From Modicisalibacter sp033446685 (GTDB lineage Bacteria > Pseudomonadota > Gammaproteobacteria > Pseudomonadales > Halomonadaceae): a stretch of 64,000 nt of DNA. The stretch is taken from NCBI RefSeq assembly GCF_033446685.1, contig NZ_JAWQLY010000004.1, forward strand, positions 186,001 through 250,000, written 5' to 3'. Position 1 is the first letter of the stretch. Every line of letters begins with the position of its first letter. Both the position numbers and the translations under genes were made by a program. Shown piece by piece: positions 17,125 through 24,668 of this stretch. Under the pieces are notes generated by a model that was given only the letters and a program-made list of their open reading frames with translations, made no database searches and was not told where the DNA came from.

Positions 17125-18009
17125 ATGCATGCCGACTTCGCACTGCACCAGGGCGTGCTGCGCCGTCCCGACCAGCTTTGTGCCTGGCGCCGTCTCGAGC
17201 GGGCCGATGGCCGCGGGTGCGGCACGCTGCTGTTGCTGCATGGGGCCGGAGTGGCCGGCGAACTCACCTGGGGGGCGATGGTCGGTTATCTGAATGCCTG
17301 GCAGACCCTGCTGATTCCCGACTTGCGCGGCATGGGCAAGACTCACGATCCCGATCACGGCGAACGGTCCTTCGAGCTCGATGCGGTGGTCGACGACGTG
17401 CTGGCGCTGCTCGACGAGCAGCGTATCGAGCGCCTGGCGGTAGTCGGCTACTCGTTCGGCGGACTGGTGGCGATGCGTCTCAAGCAGCGCCTGGGCGAGC
17501 GCATCGGCGGCCTGGGCCTGCTCGAGCCGGCGCTCCTGGAACGTGCCGATCACGCCGCGATGGTCCAGGTGCGCGAGCACTACGCCGAGGCCGCGGAACG
17601 CTTGCGCGGCCTCGGCGATCCCGGCGCCGGCGTCGCCGCCTTCCTCGATCTGATCGCGCCCAACCGGACGCGCAATCCGCGTGCCGAGCGACTCTCTCAT
17701 CGGCGCCTGGCACGGCGACCGCTGGGGTTCGCCAATGCCCTGGATTGCGTGACCCGCGCCGTTCATCGATTGGATCGCGAGGCGCTGCTCGCTGACCAGC
17801 GCAATGTGATCAGCCTGGTCGGCGGCAAGAGCCTCGAGCCCATGAAGGACTACCATGCCGCGCTCGACAGCGCCCGCGACGACTGGCGCTTCGTCGAGGT
17901 GCCGGGCACCGACCATTCACTGCCGTTTCAGAAACCGCGGCGCATCGGCGAGCTGTTGCTCGAACACTTGGCGCCCGGCCGAGCTCATTGTCGACAACAT
18001 GTCACATGA
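17125..18009 (+). CDS. Alpha/beta-fold hydrolase
   Basis: 294-residue serine hydrolase. The oxyanion segment LLLLHGAGVAGELTWG is near residues 33-48, the nucleophile elbow GYSFGG near residues 109-114 (Ser111) and the final histidine in GTDHSLPF near residue 263, so the triad is complete apart from the acid, which is not pinned down. The ATG at 17125 has GAGGA seven bases upstream. An ATG-TAA start-stop pair at 17120-17125 overlaps this start. Substrate unknown; the annotation stays at fold level. It lies divergent from pabB and upstream of the methylcitrate operon, whose first GntR operator (17987-17998) falls inside its 3' end. Confidence 0.82.
   Translation: MHADFALHQGVLRRPDQLCAWRRLERADGRGCGTLLLLHGAGVAGELTWGAMVGYLNAWQTLLIPDLRGMGKTHDPDHGERSFELDAVVDDVLALLDEQRIERLAVVGYSFGGLVAMRLKQRLGERIGGLGLLEPALLERADHAAMVQVREHYAEAAERLRGLGDPGAGVAAFLDLIAPNRTRNPRAERLSHRRLARRPLGFANALDCVTRAVHRLDREALLADQRNVISLVGGKSLEPMKDYHAALDSARDDWRFVEVPGTDHSLPFQKPRRIGELLLEHLAPGRAHCRQHVT
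17987..17998. promoter_or_regulatory. Putative GntR operator 1 (ATTGTCGACAAC)
   Basis: An 11-of-12 match to the perfect palindrome at 18104-18115, lying inside the hydrolase 3' end, about 105 bases upstream. The two probably bind the GntR regulator encoded next to them. Confidence 0.65.
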
Positions 18010-18103
18010 CGCCACCTGCGATGTACGTCGAAAGGTGTAGCGGTTTATTTCGACACGGGATTGACGGGCTATCGGCCGCTGGCTAGAGTGCTTACTTCTC
18101 TCG

Positions 18104-18115
18104 ATTGTCGACAAT
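18104..18115. promoter_or_regulatory. Putative GntR operator 2 (ATTGTCGACAAT)
   Basis: A perfect 12-base palindrome overlapping the first possible ATG of the gntR gene. FadR/PrpR-type GntR regulators of propionate genes are reported to use motifs of this TTGTCGACAA kind. Binding here would autoregulate the whole gntR-prpBCD unit. Confidence 0.7.
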
Positions 18116-18851
18116 GGTAAGCAAAACCATGCAGGACAGCGACGTACCCGAAGTCCGCACGCTCGCCGAGCGGGTATTCAACCAGTTGCAGGACGCCATC
18201 GTGCGCGGCGAACTGGCACCCGGCACCAAGATCACCGAGCCGGGGCTCGCCGCGGCCTACGGCATCTCTCGCGGGCCGCTGCGCGAAGCGATGCGCCGCC
18301 TTGAGACCCATCGCCTGATCGAGCGGGTGCCGCACGTCGGCGCGCGGGTGGTCAAGCTATCGATGAAGGAACTGCTCGAGCTGTTCGACGTGCGCGAGGC
18401 GATGGAGAGCATGGCCGCGCGGCTGGCCGCCCGCCACATGAGCGCCGAGGAGATCGCCGGGTTGCGCGAGGTCCTGGCGGTTCACGAGCGCCAGACCGAC
18501 CTGTCACGCGGCGAAGCCTACTATCAGCGCGAAGGCGATCTCGATTTTCACTACCGCATCGTGCTCGGCAGTCACAACCGCATGTTGATGACGCTGTTGT
18601 GCGACGACCTGTACTACCTGGTGCGCCTGTATCGCACCCAGTTCAGCGCCAGCGGCGCCCGTCCGCAGCGGGCCTTCGTCGAGCACCATCGCATCGTCGA
18701 CGCCATCGAGGCCGGCGACGAGGAGCTCGCCGAGCTGCTGATGCGCCGCCACGTCAGCGCCTCCCGCGAGAATGTCGCGCAACGCTATGCCGCGGTCCTA
18801 GAAGAGGAAGCCGATACGACCGTGACCCCCATCCAGAGGAAATCGTCATGA
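18114..18851 (+). CDS. GntR-family regulator of the methylcitrate (prp) operon
   Basis: FadR-subfamily GntR protein of 245 residues from the ATG at 18114 (240 if the ATG at 18129 is used; the upstream operator overlaps the first, so the second may be the real one). The winged helix-turn-helix is clear: LAERVFNQLQDAIVRGELAPGTKI and then the EPGLAAAYGISRGPLREAMR region, about residues 17-62. The C-terminal FCD-type domain has helical RRH and HHRIV motifs. Its TGA overlaps the prpB ATG (ATGA), so it is translationally coupled to the operon it presumably controls. The likely effector is a methylcitrate-cycle intermediate; this is inference. Confidence 0.88.
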   Translation: MVSKTMQDSDVPEVRTLAERVFNQLQDAIVRGELAPGTKITEPGLAAAYGISRGPLREAMRRLETHRLIERVPHVGARVVKLSMKELLELFDVREAMESMAARLAARHMSAEEIAGLREVLAVHERQTDLSRGEAYYQREGDLDFHYRIVLGSHNRMLMTLLCDDLYYLVRLYRTQFSASGARPQRAFVEHHRIVDAIEAGDEELAELLMRRHVSASRENVAQRYAAVLEEEADTTVTPIQRKSS

Positions 18852-19729
18852 CCCGAACGACTCCCGGGGCGCGCTTTCGCGCCGCGCTCGAGGCCCATCG
18901 GCCGCTGCCCATCGTCGGCACCATCAATGCCTATACCGCGCTGATGGCCGACAAGGTCGGGCACCCGGCGATCTATCTCTCCGGCGGCGGCGTCGCCAAC
19001 GCGTCGTTCGGCCTGCCCGACCTGGGCATGACCACCATGAACGACGTGGTCGAGGACGCTCATCGCATCACCGGCGCCACCGATGTGCCGCTGCTGGTCG
19101 ACATCGATACCGGCTGGGGCGGGGCCTTCAACATCGCCCGCACCATCAAGGAGATGGGCCGCGCCGGGGTGGCGGCGGTACATATCGAGGACCAGGTGGC
19201 GCAGAAGCGCTGCGGTCATCGGCCCAACAAGGCGATCGTCTCGCAGCAGGAGATGGTCGATCGCATCAAGTCCGCGGCGGATGCCCGGCTCGATCCCGAT
19301 TTCTACCTGATCGCGCGCACCGACGCCTTTCAGAAGGAGGGCCTGGAAGCGGCCGTCGCCCGTGCCAATGCCTGCGTCGAGGCCGGCGCCGATGCGATCT
19401 TCGCCGAGGCGGTGCACAGCCTCGACGATTACCGCGCCTTCTGCGAAGGCGTCGACGCGCCGATCCTCGCCAACATCACCGAATTCGGCGCCACGCCGCT
19501 TTTTACCCAGGCCGAGCTGGGCGAGGTCGGCTGCCGGATGGTGCTCTATCCGCTGTCGGCGTTTCGCGCCATGAACGCCGCCGCGCTCAAGGTCTATCGC
19601 AGCATTCACGAGCAGGGCCATCAGCACGACGTGGTGGACCTGATGCAGACCCGCGACGAACTCTACGATTTTCTCGACTACCACGCCTTCGAGAACAAGC
19701 TCGATGCGCTGTTTGATCAGGAAAAATGA
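18848..19729 (+). CDS. prpB: Methylisocitrate lyase PrpB
   Basis: 293 residues. Cleaves 2-methylisocitrate to pyruvate and succinate, the last step of the methylcitrate cycle for propionyl-CoA. The isocitrate-lyase superfamily motif KRCGHRPNK (Cys near residue 122) is present. The metal/phosphate-binding segments YLSGGGVANASFGLPDLG and LLVDIDTGWGGAFN are seen as well. It overlaps the gntR stop by four bases and precedes prpC by 67 bases. In this cluster it removes propionyl-CoA that branched- or odd-chain acyl-CoA oxidation would yield. Confidence 0.95.
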   Translation: MTRTTPGARFRAALEAHRPLPIVGTINAYTALMADKVGHPAIYLSGGGVANASFGLPDLGMTTMNDVVEDAHRITGATDVPLLVDIDTGWGGAFNIARTIKEMGRAGVAAVHIEDQVAQKRCGHRPNKAIVSQQEMVDRIKSAADARLDPDFYLIARTDAFQKEGLEAAVARANACVEAGADAIFAEAVHSLDDYRAFCEGVDAPILANITEFGATPLFTQAELGEVGCRMVLYPLSAFRAMNAAALKVYRSIHEQGHQHDVVDLMQTRDELYDFLDYHAFENKLDALFDQEK

Positions 19730-19796
19730 GCGCGGGTACAGGTTCGGTCGGAAATAGCCGAGCCAGCGCAGACGATTTAAAACAAGGAGACACGTC

Positions 19797-20924
19797 ATGG
19801 CAGAGAAGACCTCCAACACCGCCGGCCTGCGCGGCCAAAGCGCCGGCAGTACTGCGCTATGCACCGTCGGCAAGGAAGGCTCGGGCCTGACCTACCGCGG
19901 TTACGACATTCACGACCTGGCCGAGCATGCGCGCTTCGAGGAAGTCGCCTACCTGCTGCTCAAGGGCAAGCTGCCGACCCAGGCCGAGCTCGACGCCTAC
20001 GTCGCCAAGCTCAAGACCCTGCGCGGCCTGCCCAATGCGCTCAAGGCGGTGCTCGAGCAGATTCCCGCCGACGCCCACCCGATGGACGTGATGCGCACCG
20101 GCGCGTCGATGCTCGGCAATCTCGAGACCGAGGAGCGCTTCGACGAGCAGCAGGACCAGTCCGATCGTATGCTCGCGGCGTTCCCCTCGATCATCAACTA
20201 CTGGTATCGCTACTCCCACGACGGCGTGCGCATCGATACCGAGACCGACGACGAGTCGATCGGCGGCCATTTTCTGCACCTGCTGCACGGCAAGCCGGCT
20301 TCCGAACTGCACGCGCGGGTCATGAACGTCTCGCTGATCCTCTATGCCGAGCACGAGTTCAATGCCTCGACGTTCACCGCCCGGGTCTGCGCCTCGACAC
20401 TCTCGGACATCCACAGCTGCGTGACCGGGGCGATCGGTTCGCTGCGCGGTCCGTTGCACGGCGGCGCCAACGAGGCGGCGATGGCGATGATCGAGAATTG
20501 GCAGAGCCCCGACGAGGCCGAGCGCGAGATCCTCGCCATGCTCGAGCGCAAGGACAAGATCATGGGCTTCGGCCATGCGATCTATCGCGACTCCGATCCG
20601 CGCAACGCGATCATCAAGCATTGGTCCAAGAAACTCGCCGAGGATGTCGGCGACCATCGCCTCTACCCGGTGTCGGAGCGTGTCGAGGAAGTCATGTGGC
20701 GCGAGAAGAAGCTGTTCTGCAACGCCGACTTCTTCCACGCCAGCGCCTATCACTTCATGGGCATTCCCACCAAGCTGTTCACTCCGATCTTCGTCTGTTC
20801 GCGGTTGACCGGTTGGTGCGCCCACGTCTTCGAGCAGCGCGAGAACAACCGCATCATCCGCCCCAGCGCGGATTACACCGGGCCGGAGAAGCAGGAATGG
20901 CTGCCGATCGAACAACGCAAGTGA
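19797..20924 (+). CDS. prpC: 2-methylcitrate synthase PrpC
   Basis: 375-residue citrate-synthase-family enzyme condensing propionyl-CoA with oxaloacetate. Catalytic histidines are in GPLHGGANEAAM (about residues 222-233) and GFGHAIYR (about 257-264); the third region is in WCAHVFEQRENNRIIRPS near 340. AAGGAG stands eight bases before the ATG. Operon position between prpB and prpD distinguishes it from the housekeeping citrate synthase. The last 15 codons are repeated, with silent-type changes, 90 bases downstream (20969-21016). Confidence 0.95.
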   Translation: MAEKTSNTAGLRGQSAGSTALCTVGKEGSGLTYRGYDIHDLAEHARFEEVAYLLLKGKLPTQAELDAYVAKLKTLRGLPNALKAVLEQIPADAHPMDVMRTGASMLGNLETEERFDEQQDQSDRMLAAFPSIINYWYRYSHDGVRIDTETDDESIGGHFLHLLHGKPASELHARVMNVSLILYAEHEFNASTFTARVCASTLSDIHSCVTGAIGSLRGPLHGGANEAAMAMIENWQSPDEAEREILAMLERKDKIMGFGHAIYRDSDPRNAIIKHWSKKLAEDVGDHRLYPVSERVEEVMWREKKLFCNADFFHASAYHFMGIPTKLFTPIFVCSRLTGWCAHVFEQRENNRIIRPSADYTGPEKQEWLPIEQRK

Positions 20925-20968
20925 GCCTACGGCGCGGTGGCGCGCGGCTTCGGGCGCGCATAAAGAGA

Positions 20969-21016
20969 ACCGGGCCGGAGAAGCAGGAATGGCTGCCGAT
21001 CGAGCAGCGTCAATAG
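20969..21016 (+). pseudogene. Duplicated 3' end of prpC (remnant)
   Basis: This stretch repeats the final codons and stop of prpC (20877-20924). Reading it in frame gives TGPEKQEWLPIEQRQ and a TAG, against TGPEKQEWLPIEQRK and a TGA in the intact gene. Most differences are at third codon positions, so the remnant once evolved as coding sequence rather than arising as a recent tandem copy. It looks like the tail of a second or replaced prpC left by recombination. Confidence 0.75.
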
Positions 21017-21022
21017 TATTGG

Positions 21023-21071
21023 CTTCGAGCTTCGAGCTTCGAGCTTCGAGCTTCGAGCTTCGAGCTTCGAG
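21023..21071 (+). repeat. Heptanucleotide tandem array (AGCTTCG type), prpC-prpD gap
   Basis: Seven perfect copies of CTTCGAG, equal to AGCTTCG in another register, start seven bases after the remnant stop codon and end shortly before prpD. The same heptad, in the same sense relative to the upstream gene, is found after the acyltransferase gene at 32521-32660. Confidence 0.95.
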
Positions 21072-21104
21072 CCCGGTGATGAATAACGAATCCAAGGAAA
21101 TGCC

Positions 21105-22589
21105 ATGAGTGCCAACGTCGAACAGAATCAACGCCCCGATTACGATCCCGAGCTACAGCGGATCGCCGACTACGTGCTCGGCTACCGCATCGACAGCCAG
21201 GAAGCGCTGGATACCGCCCGCAATTGTTTGATGGACACGCTGGGCTGCGGCCTTTTGGCACTGCGCTTTCCCGAGTGCACCAAGCACCTGGGGCCGCTGG
21301 TGGAAGGCACCGTGGTGCCGCATGGCGCGCGAGTGCCGGGTACCCAGCTGCGCCTCGACCCGGTCAAGGCGGCCTGGGACATCGGCGCGATCATCCGCTG
21401 GCTGGACTACAACGACACCTGGCTGGCCGCCGAGTGGGGCCATCCGTCGGACAATCTGGGGGCGATCCTCGCCGTCGCCGATCACCTCTCGCAGCAGCGC
21501 GTGGCGCGAGGCGAGGCGCCGCTGACCATGCGCGACGTGCTCGAAGCGATGATCATGGCCCACGAGATCCAGGGCGTGCTGGCGCTGGAAAACTCCTTCA
21601 ACCGCGTCGGGCTCGATCATGTGGTACTGGTCAAGGTCGCCTCGACCGCGGTGGTCGCCAAGCTGATGGGCGCCGACCGCGAGCAGCTGCTAGCGGCGCT
21701 GTCGCACGCCTTCGTCGACGGCCAGTCGCTGCGTACCTATCGCCACGCGCCCAATGCCGGCTCGCGCAAGTCGTGGGCGGCGGGGGATGCCACTTCGCGG
21801 GCGGTGCGCCTGGCCGATATCGCCATGCGCGGCGAGATGGGCATCCCGGGCGTGCTCAGCGCGCCGCAGTGGGGCTTCTACGATGTGCTGTTCTCCAAGA
21901 CCAACAAGGATCAGCAGGTCAAGCCCGAGGGGCAGCGGCGCTTCAGCGTGTCGCAGGAGTACGGCAGCTACGTGATGGAAAACGTGCTGTTCAAGATCTC
22001 CTTCCCCGCCGAATTCCACTCGCAGACCGCCTGCGAGGCGGCGGTACGGTTGCACCCGCAGGTCAAGGATCGCCTCGGCGAGATCGAGCGCATCGTCATC
22101 ACCACCCATGAGTCGGCGATCCGCATCATCTCCAAGGTCGGCGAGCTGGCCAACCCGGCCGACCGCGATCACTGCCTGCAGTACATGACCGCGGTGCCGC
22201 TGGCGTTCGGCAACCTGGTCGCCGAGCACTACGAGGACGGCTTCCATGCCGACAACCCGATCATCGACGAACTGCGCGCCAAGATGGTGATCAAGGAGGA
22301 CGAGCGCTACAGCCGCGAGTACCTGGAGGCCGACAAGCGCTCGATCGCCAACGCCATCCAGGTATTCTTCACCGACGGCAGCAAGACCGAGCAGATCGCC
22401 ATAGAGTATCCGGTCGGCCATCGCCGGCGCCGCGAGGAGGGCATCCCGCTGCTCGAGGCCAAGTTCAAGGCCAATCTGGCGACGCGCTTCCCGGCCGCGC
22501 GCAGCGCGCGGATCTTCGAACTGTGCAAGGATCAGGCGCGACTCGAGAGCACAGCCGTCGATCAGTTCATGGAGCTGTTCGTGATCTGA
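21105..22589 (+). CDS. prpD: 2-methylcitrate dehydratase PrpD
   Basis: MmgE/PrpD-family enzyme of 494 residues, dehydrating 2-methylcitrate to 2-methyl-cis-aconitate. Typical segments are NCLMDTLGCGLLALRFPECT (about residues 41-60), the WLDYNDTWLAAEWGHPSDN region near 100-118 and HEIQGVLALENSFNRVGLDH near 148-167. The window contains no acnD/prpF, so this is the PrpD version of the cycle and a general aconitase must do the rehydration. AAGGAAA precedes the ATG. The last gene of the prp unit; a long palindromic terminator follows. Confidence 0.95.
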   Translation: MSANVEQNQRPDYDPELQRIADYVLGYRIDSQEALDTARNCLMDTLGCGLLALRFPECTKHLGPLVEGTVVPHGARVPGTQLRLDPVKAAWDIGAIIRWLDYNDTWLAAEWGHPSDNLGAILAVADHLSQQRVARGEAPLTMRDVLEAMIMAHEIQGVLALENSFNRVGLDHVVLVKVASTAVVAKLMGADREQLLAALSHAFVDGQSLRTYRHAPNAGSRKSWAAGDATSRAVRLADIAMRGEMGIPGVLSAPQWGFYDVLFSKTNKDQQVKPEGQRRFSVSQEYGSYVMENVLFKISFPAEFHSQTACEAAVRLHPQVKDRLGEIERIVITTHESAIRIISKVGELANPADRDHCLQYMTAVPLAFGNLVAEHYEDGFHADNPIIDELRAKMVIKEDERYSREYLEADKRSIANAIQVFFTDGSKTEQIAIEYPVGHRRRREEGIPLLEAKFKANLATRFPAARSARIFELCKDQARLESTAVDQFMELFVI

Positions 22590-22608
22590 TCGTCAGGCCG
22601 GTCTGAAA

Positions 22609-22640
22609 TGAAAGGAGCGCCCCATGGGGCGCTCCTTTCA
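22609..22640. terminator. Perfect palindromic terminator between prpD and yacG
   Basis: TGAAAGGAGCGCCCCA (22609-22624) is followed directly by its exact reverse complement (22625-22640). Placed between convergent genes, it can terminate both. Confidence 0.88.
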
Positions 22641-22658
22641 TTCATGGGCAGACGATTG

Positions 22659-22919
22659 TCACTGCTGCCCGCCGCGCTCCAGCTTGTCGATCAGCGCATC
22701 CAGGTCGGCCTCGTCCATCGCCGGTTCGCCGGCGATGCGATGCGATTCGTCGGCCCAGGCGCCGAGATCGAGCAACCGACAGCGCTTGGAGCAGAACGGC
22801 CGGTAGGGATTGTCGCCGGTCCATTCGACGCTTTTACGGCATTGCGGACAGGCGACTTGCAGCGGGCGATTGGATGGCGCGGCGTCGTGCGGGGCATCGT
22901 TGCGTGAATCCTGGGTCAT
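22659..22919 (-). CDS. yacG: DNA gyrase inhibitor/zinc-binding protein YacG
   Basis: 86-residue protein with the zinc motif CPQC (about residues 24-27) and CSKRC (about 43-47), and the RPFCSKRCRLLDLGAWADE block that defines the family. E. coli YacG binds GyrB and inhibits gyrase. Its ATG overlaps the coaE stop (ATGA), so translation is coupled. The pilD-coaE-yacG order is common in gammaproteobacteria. The C-terminal acidic helix is normal for the family. Confidence 0.93.
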   Translation of the reverse strand: MTQDSRNDAPHDAAPSNRPLQVACPQCRKSVEWTGDNPYRPFCSKRCRLLDLGAWADESHRIAGEPAMDEADLDALIDKLERGGQQ

Positions 22920-23557
22920 GATGAGTCACCGGTTGGGCGGGTGGATGTGGCGGCGAGTTCGCGATAACGGGCATCGAGCCGCGCGACTTGGGCGACGAGC
23001 GCATCGAGATCGCCGCCATTGTCGATCACGTCGTCGGCCTTGGCCAGACGCTCGTCGCGGGGCATCTGGGCGGCGAGGATGGCGCGGGCCTGGGCTTCGT
23101 CGACGCCGTCGCGCGCGGTGGTGCGAGCCAGTTGCAGCGCCTCGGGCACGTCGATCACCAGGCTGCGATCGACCAGTCGATACTGGCCCGACTCGAACAG
23201 AAGCGGCGAGACCAGTAGGTGGTAGGACGCGCCGCTTTCACGCATGCGCTCGAGGTGCGTCAGCAGGCGCTCGCGGACCCGTGGGTGGGTCACCGATTCC
23301 AGCCAGGCGCGCTCGCCGGGCTCGGTGAAGACGATGGCGCGCAGCCGGCGCCGATCGAGCCGGCCGTCGGCGTCGAGTACCTGATCGCCGAAATGCGCGG
23401 CGATCTCGGCCAGTGCCGGCTCGCCGGGCTCGACGATCTCGCGGGCCACGTCGTCGGCATCGACCCAGGGCACGCCGTGCGCGGCGAAGGCCCGGGCGAC
23501 GGCACTCTTGCCGGCGGCGATGCCGCCGGTCACGCCGATGGTCAGGGGGCGATTCAC
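22916..23557 (-). CDS. coaE: Dephospho-CoA kinase CoaE
   Basis: 213 residues. Final step of coenzyme A synthesis, phosphorylating dephospho-CoA at the 3' position. The P-loop GGIAAGKS is at residues 10-17, the DADDVAREI segment near 34-42, and a lid-type arginine region follows. The start codon is GTG (23557) with AAGGA a few bases upstream. It sits between pilD and yacG on the same strand and overlaps yacG by four bases. Confidence 0.95.
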   Translation of the reverse strand: MNRPLTIGVTGGIAAGKSAVARAFAAHGVPWVDADDVAREIVEPGEPALAEIAAHFGDQVLDADGRLDRRRLRAIVFTEPGERAWLESVTHPRVRERLLTHLERMRESGASYHLLVSPLLFESGQYRLVDRSLVIDVPEALQLARTTARDGVDEAQARAILAAQMPRDERLAKADDVIDNGGDLDALVAQVARLDARYRELAATSTRPTGDSS

Positions 23558-23590
23558 GGTCAGTCCTTCTAGTGTAATGACGGAATGCGC

Positions 23591-24457
23591 TTAGCCTAGC
23601 AACAGCGACCGATAGGTCGCCATCAGGGGCTCGCCATAGAGCAGTGCGATCCAGCCGGCCATGGCCAGGAAAGGCCCGAAGGGCAGCGGCATGCCGCGCA
23701 GCCGGGGAATCGTCAATTGCACGATCGCGCCGATCACCGCGCCGACCCCGGCTGACAGGATCAGCAGCAACGGCAGCATCGGCCAGCCCAGCCAGGCACC
23801 CAGCGCGGCGAGCAGCTTGAAGTCGCCGTAGCCCATGCCTTCCTTGCCGGTAATCAGCTTGAACAGCCAATAGAAGACCCACAGCACCAGGTAGCCGGCG
23901 ACGGCACCGATCACCGCGCTGGGCAGTTGCCAAGGCTGGAAGCCCAACTGGTAGAGCAGCCCGGCCCAGAGTAGCGGCAGGGTCAGCACGTCCGGCAATA
24001 GCTGAGTGCGTAGATCGATCACCGCCAGCGCGAGCAGGGTCAGGCAGGCGCCGGTCAGCGCCAGGCTGGCCAGCGTGGCGCCGTGCAGGGCGACCACCGC
24101 CACCGCCAGCACGCCGCCGGCGAGTTCGATCAGTGGATAGCGCGCGCTGATCGGCTGGCTGCAGTGGGCGCAGCGTCCGCGACGCTTGAGATAGCCGAAT
24201 AGTGGAACGTTGTCATGCCAGGCGATACTCGCGGCGCAGTTGGGGCAGTGCGAGCCCGGCGTGACCAGATTGACCCGCGGCAGCTCGGCGACTTCCGGAT
24301 CGGCATCCATCTGCAGTGCCGCGCGGGCCTCCTCGTGCCACTGGCGCATCAGCATCGGTGGCAGCCGGGCGATCACCACGTTGACGAACGAGCCCAGGCA
24401 CAGGCCCAGCACCGCGACCAGCGGCCATAATAATAAGGGGGGAAACGCGAGAGGCAA
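23591..24457 (-). CDS. pilD: Type IV prepilin peptidase PilD
   Basis: Inner-membrane aspartic protease and N-methylase that cleaves prepilins after the glycine of the leader. The two catalytic aspartates are in DLRTQLLPD and GYGDFK. The cytoplasmic loop has the cysteine tetrad (HCPNC ... RCAHC), and about seven hydrophobic helices follow. The start is set at TTG 24457, which has AAGGAG seven bases upstream and begins directly with the first hydrophobic helix (PLAFPPLLL), giving 288 residues. The longer frame to GTG 24526 lacks a ribosome-binding site. It follows pilC across a palindromic element (24551-24665) and precedes coaE. Confidence 0.93.
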   Translation of the reverse strand: MPLAFPPLLLWPLVAVLGLCLGSFVNVVIARLPPMLMRQWHEEARAALQMDADPEVAELPRVNLVTPGSHCPNCAASIAWHDNVPLFGYLKRRGRCAHCSQPISARYPLIELAGGVLAVAVVALHGATLASLALTGACLTLLALAVIDLRTQLLPDVLTLPLLWAGLLYQLGFQPWQLPSAVIGAVAGYLVLWVFYWLFKLITGKEGMGYGDFKLLAALGAWLGWPMLPLLLILSAGVGAVIGAIVQLTIPRLRGMPLPFGPFLAMAGWIALLYGEPLMATYRSLLLG

Positions 24458-24550
24458 AAAAAGCTCCTTGGGTGGGGCGTGTCGCGCCCTTGGCGCTGAT
24501 GAAATGGCGGCTGCAGAATTATTCACGCAGGGTTACACAATAGCTGCGGG

Positions 24551-24665
24551 AATCAGCGAGCGATGGCCAGGCGCGGCAAAAGCCAGCGCAGATGCGGAGT
24601 TTAGCAGCGCTAAATGAGCATTCTAAGCTGGCTTTTAACAAAGCATGGCCGAGCGCAGCGATTTC
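24551..24665. repeat. Large imperfect palindrome (MITE-like) between pilC and pilD
   Basis: The left arm contains AATCAGCGAGCGATGGCC and AAAAGCCAGC. The right arm contains GCTGGCTTTT and GGCCGAGCGCAGCGATTT, roughly its reverse complement. The centre holds TTTAGC/GCTAAA. The element fills most of the 211-base gap inside the pil operon. It looks like a short mobile or REP-type palindrome; no coding sequence is visible. Confidence 0.6.
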
Positions 24666-24668
24666 CCC

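Noticed and set aside
16990..18010. pabB plus hydrolase as part of the prp operon
   Set aside because: pabB is on the opposite strand, and the hydrolase has its own promoter and no methylcitrate function; the prp unit starts after 18100.
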